Below the pieces are notes generated by a model. It saw nothing but the letters and a program-made list of their open reading frames with translations. It made no database searches and was not told the origin of the DNA. This document shows, one piece after another, positions 1 to 7,777 of a stretch of DNA of 64,000 nucleotides. The stretch lies in contig JAEUJZ010000023.1 in assembly GCA_016794505.1 (NCBI GenBank), positions 194,550-258,549 of the forward strand. Reading direction: 5' to 3'. This DNA is from Myxococcales bacterium. GTDB lineage: Bacteria; Myxococcota_A; Polyangia; Palsa-1104; JAEUJZ01. Positions within the stretch are counted from its first letter, which is position 1; each line of letters begins with the position of its first letter. The translations under genes and the position numbers were made by a program.

Positions 1-785
1 AACCACGGTGGCTCTTGCGCGATCTTGAGCGGCAGGTAACCCACCCCCAGATCCTTGAGCGCGTCGACGGCGCTGGCGGCGATAAGCTGGTCGCGACTGG
101 TGATCGCGTTGACCGCTATGTCCGAGATCTGCTCGATCCCATCGAGCACCGCGCGCTGCCTAGATCCCGTCGATCCTTGGTTGGTCACCGATAGGATCAG
201 CGTCTGTTCCTGGATGCGATGGATGATCTTTTCGGGGTCGAGAAAGTCAAAGACGTACGCGAAGTACGGCAGGATCAAAAGCAGGCTCAGCGTCACCAGA
301 CCCAGCGTCAGCGCGATGGCCAAGCGCGGCACCAGATCGGCGCTCACCGACAGCGAGACCCACAGCGACAAGATGCAGGTCACGACGAAGAAACCAAGCA
401 TCGCCAGGTTCTTGCGGTCGCGAAAAAACAGCGTCGCAATGCGCGGCGTATAGCGCGTGGCCGATAGCTGCACGACGATGCTGACGACGGTGATGACGAT
501 GCCCAAGACCGCGACGACGACCTGCGCCAGATTGCCGAGCGCGTTCTGTGCCGTCTCGATATCAAAACGGAACAGCAGGCGCAGCGGCGACAGCAGCGGT
601 CGACTGGCCGCGCGGTAGTAATCAATCAAGTAGACCGCGAAAAAGATCGCCATAGCCGCCCCACCCAAGGCCAGCCACGCCGAAAGCCACGAGGGCAGAT
701 GCAGCCATCGTCGCATGCGAAACAGCAAGCGATGACTGCGCCCCGCCGTCCCGGCGGCACCGCTGCCCGCTGCAAGCAGACCCAT
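1..785 (-). CDS. DUF2254-family membrane protein (3' end outside window)
   Basis: Integral membrane protein resembling the DUF2254 family, whose function is not established. The frame enters the window at its left edge without a stop, so only about 261 N-terminal residues are visible. Four hydrophobic segments are seen at roughly residues 31-55, 85-107, 127-148 and 154-180. They are followed by a soluble part containing GIEQISDIAVNAI, which resembles the conserved GIRQLVDIALRAL segment of the family. The start is uncertain. ATG at 785 is used, ATG at 716 is also possible, and the frame stays open upstream with a Pro/Ser-rich stretch; none of these has a clear ribosome binding site. It is divergent from the M15 peptidase gene. 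Family assignment rests on topology and this motif. Confidence 0.7.
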   Translation of the reverse strand, partial: MGLLAAGSGAAGTAGRSHRLLFRMRRWLHLPSWLSAWLALGGAAMAIFFAVYLIDYYRAASRPLLSPLRLLFRFDIETAQNALGNLAQVVVAVLGIVITVVSIVVQLSATRYTPRIATLFFRDRKNLAMLGFFVVTCILSLWVSLSVSADLVPRLAIALTLGLVTLSLLLILPYFAYVFDFLDPEKIIHRIQEQTLILSVTNQGSTGSRQRAVLDGIEQISDIAVNAITSRDQLIAASAVDALKDLGVGYLPLKIAQEPPW

Positions 786-910
786 GGGGTCCGATGGCGG
801 CGGCACGCTGGGCTCAGACGAGGGAGATGGGTTTTGCACAGGCGTCTTTCCGAGAAGCCGATTGTAGCGCCCAGACGGCACGCGATGCGTATACTGCCAC
901 GCGGTGCCGC

Positions 911-1771
911 ATGTGCGTCCATGTGCGAACAAAGACAGAGCGAGGCCAGCGAGCCCGCACGGCGCGGATCGCCTTTGGTGGGGGGAGTCTTTTCGGCGTG
1001 GTGGGGCTTGCCTTGCTGTCGCTTTCGTCGACGAGCGCGGCCGACGTCAAGCCGCCAGCCGGCCTGCGCTGCCTTGAGCGCTTGTACGGCATCAAGAGCG
1101 AGCCCCGCGACGGTGGCTTCGTCGCGCAGCTAGGCAAGAGCGTCCTTCCGTATGACGACGGCCAGGCCAAAAACGCCATGCAGCGCATCGAGTCGCCGGA
1201 TCTGGAAGACATGTTCAGCGAGCGCTACCGCACCGGCCCGATTCGCAAGGTGCAGCGCGCCGAAGAGGATCCGGGCCGCGCTCGCGTCGAGGCGCTGTTC
1301 ATGCAGCGCTATGGCCGCACGCAAGCGGCTGTGGCCGCCGCCTTGGTAAGTGTCGACTTCGTCGGCAGTCGTGTGCGGGTACACCGCTTGACGGCCTCGG
1401 CATTTCGCGCGGTTGCCCATCGACTGGCCAAGCTTGTGCAGCACAAGCCTGAGCTACGCGCCTTTCTGACGGGAATCGGCGGCACCTTCGCCTGGCGACC
1501 GATCGCCGGGACGCAGCGTCGCAGTGCGCACTCGTATGGCATCGCCATCGATCTCAACGTCAAGCTCGCGCACTACTGGCGATGGCGCATGAACAGCGCT
1601 GGCATGGCCTGGGACAACAGCTATCCGCAAGAGATCGTCGACGCGTTCGAGGCCGAGGGCTTCATCTGGGGCGGGCGCTGGTATCACTATGACACCATGC
1701 ATTTTGAGTATCGCCCGGAGCTTCTCGACGCCGCCTGTTACTCTGAACGCGACGAGAAGCGCTTAGAGTAA
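911..1771 (+). CDS. M15-family D-Ala-D-Ala carboxypeptidase-like protein
   Basis: Probable periplasmic peptidoglycan peptidase of the M15 (VanY-like) zinc family, 286 residues. An Arg-rich N terminus followed by a hydrophobic stretch ending near STSAA looks like a signal peptide (residues about 18-45). The C-terminal half carries the metal-site pattern: HSYGIAIDL with H207 and D214, and MHFE with H264 and E266 near the end, preceded by GFIWGGRWYHYD. ATG 911 is chosen because it begins directly before the signal sequence; the same frame is open further upstream. The gene ends one base before greB, so the two are probably co-transcribed. Substrate is inferred from the family only. Confidence 0.8.
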   Translation: MCVHVRTKTERGQRARTARIAFGGGSLFGVVGLALLSLSSTSAADVKPPAGLRCLERLYGIKSEPRDGGFVAQLGKSVLPYDDGQAKNAMQRIESPDLEDMFSERYRTGPIRKVQRAEEDPGRARVEALFMQRYGRTQAAVAAALVSVDFVGSRVRVHRLTASAFRAVAHRLAKLVQHKPELRAFLTGIGGTFAWRPIAGTQRRSAHSYGIAIDLNVKLAHYWRWRMNSAGMAWDNSYPQEIVDAFEAEGFIWGGRWYHYDTMHFEYRPELLDAACYSERDEKRLE

Positions 1772-1772
1772 G

Positions 1773-2447
1773 ATGGCCGTCGTGCCACGCCAATCGCGAG
1801 ACGAAGAGAAAAAACCGCCGGGCCGGAACTACATCACGCCGGCCGGCTTTCGCAAGCTGCAGACGGAATTTGAAGCGCTTCGCTTCAAGACCCGCCGCGA
1901 GGTCGTGCAGAAGCTGGCAGAGGCAGCGGCCGAGGGAGATCGCTCGGAAAACGCCGAGTACATCTATCGCAAGAAACAGCTTCGCGAGATCGATCGGCGC
2001 ATTCGCTTCTTGGTGCGCCGCATGTCCTTGGCCGACGTCATCGATCCGCGGCAGCACAGCGGTGATCGCGTGCGCTTCGGCGTCATCGTGACGCTGGAAG
2101 ACGAAACCGGAAAGCGCGTGCGGTACCAGATCGTCGGCGAAGACGAAAGCGAACCACGCGAGGGCAAGATCAGCTGGAGCTCGCCCTTGGGTCGAGCCTT
2201 GGTGGGCAAAGAAGTGGGCGATGTCGCCACGCTGCGCGTCGCAGCCGGCGATCGCGAGCTATCGATCGAGGCCATCGAGATTCCGGGTCAGCTCGGCGGT
2301 GATAGCGGGGCCGATGAGGTCCGCGAGATCGCCGCGGCCAAAGCCGCAGCCCAGGCCGCTCTGGCCGAACAGGGGGCGTCTGCCGACGGAGCAGACGAAG
2401 ACGAGGACTACGACGCAGAGCAAGAGCCTTTGGCTCAGAGAGGGTGA
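1773..2447 (+). CDS. greB: Transcript cleavage factor GreB
   Basis: GreA/GreB-type factor that binds the RNA polymerase secondary channel and stimulates cleavage of backtracked RNA. The N-terminal coiled coil contains GDRSENAEYIYRKKQLREID followed by RRIRFL (about residues 50-80), which is GreB-like rather than GreA-like, with acidic tip residues present. The C-terminal FKBP-like domain covers about residues 95-172 (GKISWSSPLGRALVGKEVGD). Beyond it, residues 173-224 form an acidic, alanine-rich tail (EDEDYDAEQE) absent from typical 158-residue GreB proteins. It starts immediately after the M15 peptidase stop and overlaps or abuts the next gene, suggesting a three-gene unit. Confidence 0.9.
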   Translation: MAVVPRQSRDEEKKPPGRNYITPAGFRKLQTEFEALRFKTRREVVQKLAEAAAEGDRSENAEYIYRKKQLREIDRRIRFLVRRMSLADVIDPRQHSGDRVRFGVIVTLEDETGKRVRYQIVGEDESEPREGKISWSSPLGRALVGKEVGDVATLRVAAGDRELSIEAIEIPGQLGGDSGADEVREIAAAKAAAQAALAEQGASADGADEDEDYDAEQEPLAQRG

Positions 2448-2449
2448 GG

Positions 2450-3499
2450 ATGTTCCCGCGGGGAATCACATTTGACGATGTGCTGCTGGTACCTGGTTAC
2501 AACGGCATCCGCTCGCGCCAAGCGGTGACGACGGACGTCGAGCTGCCGCGCGCCGATCGACCGATCACGCTGCGCATACCGGTCATGAGCGCCAACATGG
2601 ACACCATCACGGGCGGCGAGATGGCCGCAGCCATGGCCAAGCTCGGTGGCCTGGGCATCCTGCACCGCTTTATGAGCATCGAGGCCAATGTCGCGGAATA
2701 CAAGCGCGCTCGCGCCTTGGGTCCCGTCGGTGTCAGCATCGGTGTCAGCGGGGATGCGATGGAGCGCGCCGAGGCCTTGGTAGCCGCCGGGGCGGACATC
2801 TTGTGTGTCGACGTCGCGCACGGCCATTCCAAGATGGTCAATCAGACGGTGCGGGCGCTGCGCGAAAAGTACAACGACAACCTGTGCATCATTGCCGGCA
2901 ACGTCGCGTCCTATGCAGGCGCCGACTATCTGGCCGCCGCCGGAGCCGACATCATCAAGGTCGGAATTGGCCCTGGCTCGGTCTGCACAACGCGCATCAA
3001 GACTGGCTTTGGCGTCCCGCAGCTCACTGCGATCTTGGACTGCCGCAAGGTCGACCGACCGATCATCGCCGACGGTGGCATCCGCGTTCCCGGTGACGCC
3101 GTGAAGGCCCTGGCGGCTGGCGCGGCCTATATCATGCTGGGCGGCCTGCTGGCCGGCACGGAAGAGACGCCCGGAGCCCGCGTCGCCAAGGTCGGCCCCG
3201 ACGGCAAAGAGACCTTCGTAAAGGTCTTTCGCGGCATGGCCTCACGCGAAGCCCAGGAAGACTTCATGGGCGCGATGGCGGACTGGAAGACGGCCGAAGG
3301 CGTCAGCACCGAAGTGCCAGCGCGTGGCTCGGTAGCCTCGGTGATCGGCGATGTCATGGGCGGCATTCGCTCGGGCATGACGTACTGCGGGGCCGCCAAC
3401 TTAAAAGAGCTGCAGCGCAAGGCGCAGTTTATGGAAGTAAGCCGCGCGTCGGTGGACGAGGGACTGCCGCACGCCCTGCTGCGCCAGCTAAACCGCTGA
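2450..3499 (+). CDS. IMP dehydrogenase/GMP reductase family enzyme lacking CBS domains
   Basis: Purine-nucleotide oxidoreductase of the IMPDH/GMPR TIM-barrel family, about 349 residues. [11 protein letters not shown] near the N terminus and GPGSVCTTR with catalytic Cys179 are present, as are [10 protein letters not shown] and the MLGG phosphate-binding segment. No CBS pair interrupts the barrel. The C-terminal part ([15 protein letters not shown], then [18 protein letters not shown]) resembles GMP reductases, whereas the central segments also resemble IMPDH, so the reaction direction (GMP to IMP, or IMP to XMP) is not settled. ATG 2450 follows a GAGAGGG Shine-Dalgarno; a GTG at 2444 overlapping the greB stop is an alternative. 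Confidence 0.85.
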   Translation: MFPRGITFDDVLLVPGYNGIRSRQAVTTDVELPRADRPITLRIPVMSANMDTITGGEMAAAMAKLGGLGILHRFMSIEANVAEYKRARALGPVGVSIGVSGDAMERAEALVAAGADILCVDVAHGHSKMVNQTVRALREKYNDNLCIIAGNVASYAGADYLAAAGADIIKVGIGPGSVCTTRIKTGFGVPQLTAILDCRKVDRPIIADGGIRVPGDAVKALAAGAAYIMLGGLLAGTEETPGARVAKVGPDGKETFVKVFRGMASREAQEDFMGAMADWKTAEGVSTEVPARGSVASVIGDVMGGIRSGMTYCGAANLKELQRKAQFMEVSRASVDEGLPHALLRQLNR

Positions 3500-3597
3500 G
3501 GCTGGAAATGGGCCCTGCGATCGGGACCTAGCGGGATGGCTAGCTCAGCGGTCTGCCCGCGAATTCGCGCCCTCTGCGGCGAGCCACGGAGCAGGCG

Positions 3598-3627
3598 TTG
3601 ACCGCGAATATGCAGAATCGGTAGTAT
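3598..3627 (+). promoter_or_regulatory. Putative sigma70-type promoter for the GYF/AgmX-like gene
   Basis: TTGACC at 3598-3603, an 18-base spacer, then TAGTAT at 3622-3627, about 108 bases before the chosen start at 3736. The same TTGACC/18 arrangement occurs before traA. Assigned by eye from consensus similarity only. Confidence 0.4.
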
Positions 3628-3735
3628 GTTCCGAGGGGATTGCCGCCAAACCCAGACGACGGGACACCCCAGCGAGAGTCCAGGATTCTTCCGGCTGATA
3701 AGTGGCGGCCGCTTGTCAGCGAAGGCATGCAACCG

Positions 3736-4803
3736 ATGTCTGAGACTGCTGCGAAAGACGAACCCAATCCAACTGCTGGCGACGGCGCGGGCCCTGCCGC
3801 GGACGCGGGACCCGTGCTCCCCGGTGTGCGTGGGCCCAGCTTGCCTGGCATGCGCGCTCCAGGAGAGCCTTCGATGCCTGCGATGGCTCGTCCCGAGGCA
3901 TCCACGCCGAGCATGCCGCGCCCCGAGGCCTCTGTGCCCAACATGCCCAAGCCGCTGGCCAGCGGTCAGCATGCTGGGTTGCCGCCTCGTCCCGGCGACA
4001 AGATCGACGAAGATGCCGAGCGCTTCCTGATTCAGAAGGAAGACAAGATGGACTATGGCCCGTTTTCGCTGCGCGACATCCGCGCGCAGATCGAGCAGGG
4101 CAAGGTCCACGCCGAGCACAATATCCTCGACAACGAGACGGGCGAAAGGCGGCGGATCGCCGATCATCCCCTGATCGGTCAGATGGCGCGCGAGTGGACC
4201 GCCAAGCACGCCGAGCTAGAGCGTCAGCTTCGCGATCAGAAAGAGAGCGCCAAGCACCGCGACGCGGTCCTCAAGCTGCTCTCGGGGATCTTCGCGGTCC
4301 TCGTGGTCATCGGCGCGGGCGTCGGCATCTACGCCAAGTTCATCTACAAGCCGCCGCAGCAGGTGGTGGTGAAAAAAGAGATGTCGAACGAGGAGTTCTT
4401 CAAGAACATCCAGATCGCCATGAAGGCCGAGCCGCCTGCGCCGAAGAAGCCGTCGGGCAAGCGCAAGGGCCCGAAGAACGGCGCGTTCGACGACTCGCAG
4501 AGCATCAACTTTGACGAGGGCGGCGATACGCTCAGCCCGGAAGACATTCAGAAAGTCATGAGCCAGAAGTTCAGCTTGCTGGCCGGCTGCCTGCGTGAAG
4601 AAGCGCAGCGCAACCCCGGCGTAAAGAAGCTGGATCTGGAGTTCATCGTGAAAGGAACCGGATCGGTGTCATCGGTGCGCGTCAACGGACAGACCAGCTC
4701 GCCCGTAGCAAGCTGCGTGTTCGCCAAGATGCAGTCGATCCAGTTCCCGGAATGCAAGACCTGCACGAAGACGCACGCTGGGTTCTCTCTTGCCTTGAAG
4801 TGA
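3736..4803 (+). CDS. GYF_2-domain, AgmX/PglI-like one-TM protein
   Basis: Membrane protein of about 355 residues resembling AgmX/PglI proteins of myxobacteria, some of which are linked to gliding motility. Residues 1-90 are low-complexity Pro/Met-rich repeats (PSMPAMARPEAS, PSMPRPEAS). A GYF_2-like domain follows (MDYGPFSLRDIRAQIEQGKV, residues 105 onward), then a helical linker and one transmembrane helix at about 181-204. The extracytoplasmic C terminus (about 265-355) has the AgmX/TonB-like fold signature with paired cysteines (LLAGCLREE, ASCVFAKM, FPECKTC). ATG 3736 has GAAGG ten bases upstream; ATG 3727 lies almost on that site. A specific motility role is inference. Confidence 0.75.
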   Translation: MSETAAKDEPNPTAGDGAGPAADAGPVLPGVRGPSLPGMRAPGEPSMPAMARPEASTPSMPRPEASVPNMPKPLASGQHAGLPPRPGDKIDEDAERFLIQKEDKMDYGPFSLRDIRAQIEQGKVHAEHNILDNETGERRRIADHPLIGQMAREWTAKHAELERQLRDQKESAKHRDAVLKLLSGIFAVLVVIGAGVGIYAKFIYKPPQQVVVKKEMSNEEFFKNIQIAMKAEPPAPKKPSGKRKGPKNGAFDDSQSINFDEGGDTLSPEDIQKVMSQKFSLLAGCLREEAQRNPGVKKLDLEFIVKGTGSVSSVRVNGQTSSPVASCVFAKMQSIQFPECKTCTKTHAGFSLALK

Positions 4804-4855
4804 TCGTTGTGCCGGTGTGTAAGCCCGGCCCTGCATCAACGTTCTTACCTTTGAG

Positions 4856-5467
4856 ATGCCGTTGCAGGCTGACCGCCACAGCGTAGATCCGCAGGCCCTG
4901 CTGCTTCGCGAGAAGCGCGCCATCGAGCGTGCGCAGAGCGGCGAGCTAGCGGCGCTGGAGCCCGTCTTAGCACAGCATGCCGAGGCGCTGTTCGCGTGCA
5001 TCCTCGGTCGCGTGGGCGAGAGGGCACAGGCCGAGGATCTGCTGAAGGACACGTTTGTTACGGCGCTCGAAAAGATAAACGGCTTCACATGGCAAGACCG
5101 CAGCATCTATCACTGGCTGCGGCAGATCGCACTCAATAAGGTCTTGGATCACCACCGCGCGCTGGGGCGTCGCAAGCGCTTGTGTCAGGCGCTGCGAAAT
5201 GAGCTGAGCGAGGCCGCTGAGCCAGAGGCTGCAACCTCGCTCAGCGTCGAGCAGGAGCGACGGCTGGCGCAGCAGCGCATCGATGGCACGCTGAGCGACT
5301 TGCACCCGCGCTATGCGCAAGCGATACGCCTGCGTCTGTGCGAGGAACGACCTCGCAGTGAGTGCGCGCAGCTTCTGGGCGTGACGGTCGAGACCTTCGA
5401 CGTGCTACTTTTCCGCGCCGTGCGAGCCTTTCGCAAGGCGTATGGAGAACCCGATGCGACTGCGTGA
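4856..5467 (+). CDS. ECF-type RNA polymerase sigma factor
   Basis: Sigma-70 family protein of 203 residues with only regions 2 and 4. Region 2 spans about 35-100, with RAQAEDLLKDTFVTALEKI and WLRQIALNKVLDHHR. Region 4 spans about 135-195, with a helix-turn-helix around ARSECAQLLGVTVETFDVLL-type sequence (PRSECAQLLGVTVETFDVLL in the protein). The 3' end overlaps the following gene, the usual arrangement for a sigma factor and its membrane-bound regulator. It probably redirects RNA polymerase to its own operon and other targets; the signal is unknown. Confidence 0.85.
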   Translation: MPLQADRHSVDPQALLLREKRAIERAQSGELAALEPVLAQHAEALFACILGRVGERAQAEDLLKDTFVTALEKINGFTWQDRSIYHWLRQIALNKVLDHHRALGRRKRLCQALRNELSEAAEPEAATSLSVEQERRLAQQRIDGTLSDLHPRYAQAIRLRLCEERPRSECAQLLGVTVETFDVLLFRAVRAFRKAYGEPDATA

Positions 5468-6194
5468 TCACGACGACGATCCCGATGCGCCGGTCAGCGA
5501 AGACGAGCGGCGGGCCGCCGCAGCACTGCGACGCGCGCTGGGTACCGACAGCAGCAAGAGCGCGAGCACCTCGGCAACTGCAGCGGCGCAAGACAGCGGG
5601 CCCAGCGCGCAGCGGATCGTCGGAAGCGAGGGCCCTACCGACGCAGCAAGTGCCGCTGGACACGCATCCTCAGCAAGTCCGTTGCCGCTTGCGCAGAGCA
5701 ACGAAGCGCGCTTTCTGATCGCCCACCTGCGCTATCCCAAAGCGGAAGACTCGCTCGGCGAAGTCAAGGCGCGGCGCCTGGCTCGCATGGCACAAGAGGC
5801 CGTACATCTGCGACGGATCCGCCATACGCAGCGCGCAAGCAGCTGGGCTCGTCTTGGACGCTCGCTATCGAGCACCGCGGGCCTCTTGGGTGCGGCCGGT
5901 CTGCTTCTGCTCGTCTCGTGGCTGATCTTGGATCAGGGCGATCCGCGCAGGCCGTCGCGAAAAGACGGCGGCTCGCTGCGTGTGTCGCGCGTGTCTCCGC
6001 CGTCGGCGCGAGTGACTTCGACGCTGCTCTTGCGGCAGTCGCTGGCCAAGCGCGAAGACCCCGCGGCTCGCCTGGACTTGATGATCCAGCGTCGCATGAA
6101 TGAGCTGCGCGGCTCGGCGCTAGATCCCGTGCCAGGTGGCCGCGGACTGGCCCTCGCTGGCTGGCCGTCAGTCGTCGAGCGAGGTGTTCCATGA
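5454..6194 (+). CDS. One-TM protein, possible anti-sigma factor
   Basis: Unrecognised 246-residue protein. The N-terminal part is acidic and alanine-rich, and is followed by a charged helical region with many Arg (residues about 80-130). One clear transmembrane helix lies at about 144-160 (LLGAAGLLLLVSWLIL), and a roughly 85-residue extracytoplasmic tail follows. ATG 5454 has GGAGA at good spacing and lies inside the sigma gene's last 14 bases; an ATG at 5442 is the alternative. Position directly behind an ECF sigma factor and single-pass topology suggest an anti-sigma factor. No canonical zinc-binding HxxxCxxC anti-sigma motif is visible, so this is inference. Confidence 0.6.
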   Translation: MRLRDHDDDPDAPVSEDERRAAAALRRALGTDSSKSASTSATAAAQDSGPSAQRIVGSEGPTDAASAAGHASSASPLPLAQSNEARFLIAHLRYPKAEDSLGEVKARRLARMAQEAVHLRRIRHTQRASSWARLGRSLSSTAGLLGAAGLLLLVSWLILDQGDPRRPSRKDGGSLRVSRVSPPSARVTSTLLLRQSLAKREDPAARLDLMIQRRMNELRGSALDPVPGGRGLALAGWPSVVERGVP

Positions 6195-6799
6195 CGTCCG
6201 CCGCTCGCCACGGATCCGGTTGCCTGCGTCGTGCCTGGCTCTTCTGCGGCCTGCTGCTTTTACCCATGGCGAATGGCGGGTGTCAGCGAGCGGCCAGCGG
6301 GCTTCTTGGGGGCTCTACCGCTGAGAACACCGAAGCAGTCTTGGTCGCGCTCAGCGAGGCCCGCGCCTGGCAGCGTCGCGCCGATCTTTTGCTTCTTGAT
6401 GGCGATCTGCCGGGAGCGATCCATTCCGTCGAAGAAGTCCTTCTGATTCCGTTCCCGGCCAGCGCACCGGAAGCCGAAGATGTGCGCTTGGATGCCCATC
6501 TGCGCTTGGCGCGCTTGTACTTGCGCCTTGGGGGTGAAGAAGGCGAAAAGAAGGCGCTGGCCGTGGTCGAAAAAGGCCGCAAGGTTGCGACGCGAGAGAG
6601 CTTTTTTAGCGCGCACTTGGAAAGCGTCGCCGCCGATGTCTACCGAGCGCGGGGAGAGCGAGTGACGGATCCGAAAGAAAAAGAAGACGCCAAGCGCCGC
6701 GAGCTAGAGGCGCACGAGCGGCATATCGACATCGACAAGCGGCTGTTGCGGACGCTGCTCAACCTTCCTCCTGCATCGAACAAAGGCGAAAGCCGATGA
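6191..6799 (+). CDS. TPR-like lipoprotein of the sigma operon
   Basis: Protein of 202 residues with a lipoprotein-type N terminus: basic residues, a hydrophobic segment LFCGLLLLPMA and then NGGC as a probable lipobox. The remainder is helical, with TPR-like stretches (RADLLLLDGDLPGAIHSVEE and LRLARLYLRLGGEEGEKKAL), and ends in charged helices. ATG 6191 overlaps the upstream stop by four bases (ATGA), indicating translational coupling. It may sense or report envelope status to the sigma/anti-sigma pair, which is inference from position. Confidence 0.65.
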   Translation: MTSAARHGSGCLRRAWLFCGLLLLPMANGGCQRAASGLLGGSTAENTEAVLVALSEARAWQRRADLLLLDGDLPGAIHSVEEVLLIPFPASAPEAEDVRLDAHLRLARLYLRLGGEEGEKKALAVVEKGRKVATRESFFSAHLESVAADVYRARGERVTDPKEKEDAKRRELEAHERHIDIDKRLLRTLLNLPPASNKGESR

Positions 6800-7206
6800 T
6801 GTGTACGCCTGCCCTGCGCTCTGCGTTTGTCGTTCTTGGGCTGCTTGTCTCGCCGGGCTGCGCGCATCAAGCGGCGACCGCCGATGCGCCCGCCTCATCC
6901 AGCAGCGGAGGCGAAATTGCGACGCTCGAACGACGCATCGCCAGCGCCAAAGCGAACCTCTCGGGCGGTGTCTCGCGTGGCGCCGCGAGTGCATCGGCTC
7001 CGGCGGCGGCACCAAGCGCAGCCGGGGCAGCACCCTTTACGCGCTGCGATGGCGTCTGCCAAGCCGCGTCCGAGATCTGCACGTGTCATCGCCGAATCTG
7101 CACGCTTGCCGACGAGCTAAAGGATGGCCGCAGCGCCGATAGCTGCCGTCGCTCGCAGCGCGACTGCGAAGACGCCGGCAAGAGCTGCGCTGCCTGCGGC
7201 GGGTGA
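6796..7206 (+). CDS. Cys-rich small lipoprotein of the sigma operon
   Basis: Protein of 136 residues. The signal sequence ends in LLVSPGC, a plausible lipobox with the modified Cys near residue 22. A low-complexity Ala/Ser/Pro linker follows. The C-terminal 50 residues contain eight cysteines in a CDGVC...CTC...C...C...CAAC arrangement, suggesting a small disulfide-stabilised or metal-binding domain outside the cytoplasmic membrane. The start overlaps the upstream stop by four bases (ATGATG; the second ATG at 6799 is equally possible). No family was recognised. Confidence 0.65.
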   Translation: MMCTPALRSAFVVLGLLVSPGCAHQAATADAPASSSSGGEIATLERRIASAKANLSGGVSRGAASASAPAAAPSAAGAAPFTRCDGVCQAASEICTCHRRICTLADELKDGRSADSCRRSQRDCEDAGKSCAACGG

Positions 7207-7209
7207 TTC

Positions 7210-7419
7210 ATGCGCCACATCGCCTTGACTGGCTTCGCCCAGGGACCCTGCAACGGCCTCATCGAGATGCGGCAGCTTGCGCGCCCGCCGGTCCCTGAAC
7301 CCTTGCTGCGCTTGCCGATCCTGGGCGCTTCCCCCACCTCGCCCGTGACCCAGGAATGGCTGTGTACCCGCTGTGGCCAGCGCTGGCCGCACGAGCCGCT
7401 GCCTCAGGAAGCGCTGTAA
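7210..7419 (+). CDS. Small hypothetical protein with a CxxC knuckle
   Basis: Possible 69-residue product starting three bases after the previous stop, with GGTGATT as a Shine-Dalgarno in front of ATG 7210. Third codon positions are mostly G or C as in the neighbours. The only notable motif is EWLCTRCGQRWP near the C terminus, a single zinc-knuckle-like CxxC. It would be the last gene of the sigma operon, facing the lipoprotein gene at 7447. Short length and no recognised family keep confidence low. Confidence 0.35.
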   Translation: MRHIALTGFAQGPCNGLIEMRQLARPPVPEPLLRLPILGASPTSPVTQEWLCTRCGQRWPHEPLPQEAL

Positions 7420-7446
7420 GTCGCGGCGGCCGGACTCGCCGGGTCG

Positions 7447-7710
7447 CTACATATCGCGCGGCATCATGTCCGACGCAGCCATCATGTCCGACGCAGCCAT
7501 ATCCGGCGACGCAGACAGATCCATGGGCGCGCTCTGATCCGGTGGCGATGCATCCTTGCCCGGACTCGCAGCCAGATCGCGGGGCGCGGCGTCATAGGAT
7601 CGCAGCGGCAGCTCAGCTCGATAGTTGTCGCGCTCGCACGAGGCCATCCACAGAAGCCAGCCCAGGCTGGCAGCGGGAAGAAAAGCGGCGAGGAAAAACG
7701 CGCGGCGCAT
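7447..7710 (-). CDS. Small Asp/Met-rich lipoprotein
   Basis: Protein of 87 residues with a hydrophobic N terminus ending in LLWMASC, a probable lipobox. The remainder is low-complexity (DLAASPGKDASPPDQSAP, then MAASDMMAASDMM). An exact 18-bp tandem duplication at 7462-7497 encodes the SDMMAA repeat. It lies 67 bases downstream of the large lipoprotein gene ending at 7778 and may share its transcript. No function can be inferred. Confidence 0.55.
   Translation of the reverse strand: MRRAFFLAAFLPAASLGWLLWMASCERDNYRAELPLRSYDAAPRDLAASPGKDASPPDQSAPMDLSASPDMAASDMMAASDMMPRDM
7462..7497. repeat. 18-bp perfect tandem duplication
   Basis: Two identical adjacent copies of catcatgtccgacgcagc inside the small lipoprotein gene, in frame (six codons per copy). 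Copy number could vary without breaking the frame. Confidence 0.85.
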
Positions 7711-7777
7711 CGGTTCGCTAGCCTCCGTGACGGAAAGAAGGCCCGCATCCTATCGAGCAGCGAACCCGCCGTCTAGT

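Noticed and set aside
3534..3606. tRNA-like stretch (GGGATGGCTAGCTCAGCGGT)
   Set aside because: Resembles a D-arm, but no T-arm GGTTCGA-type segment or closing acceptor stem was found.
3127..4209. 360-codon minus-strand frame
   Set aside because: Antisense to two convincing genes; high GC keeps such frames open.
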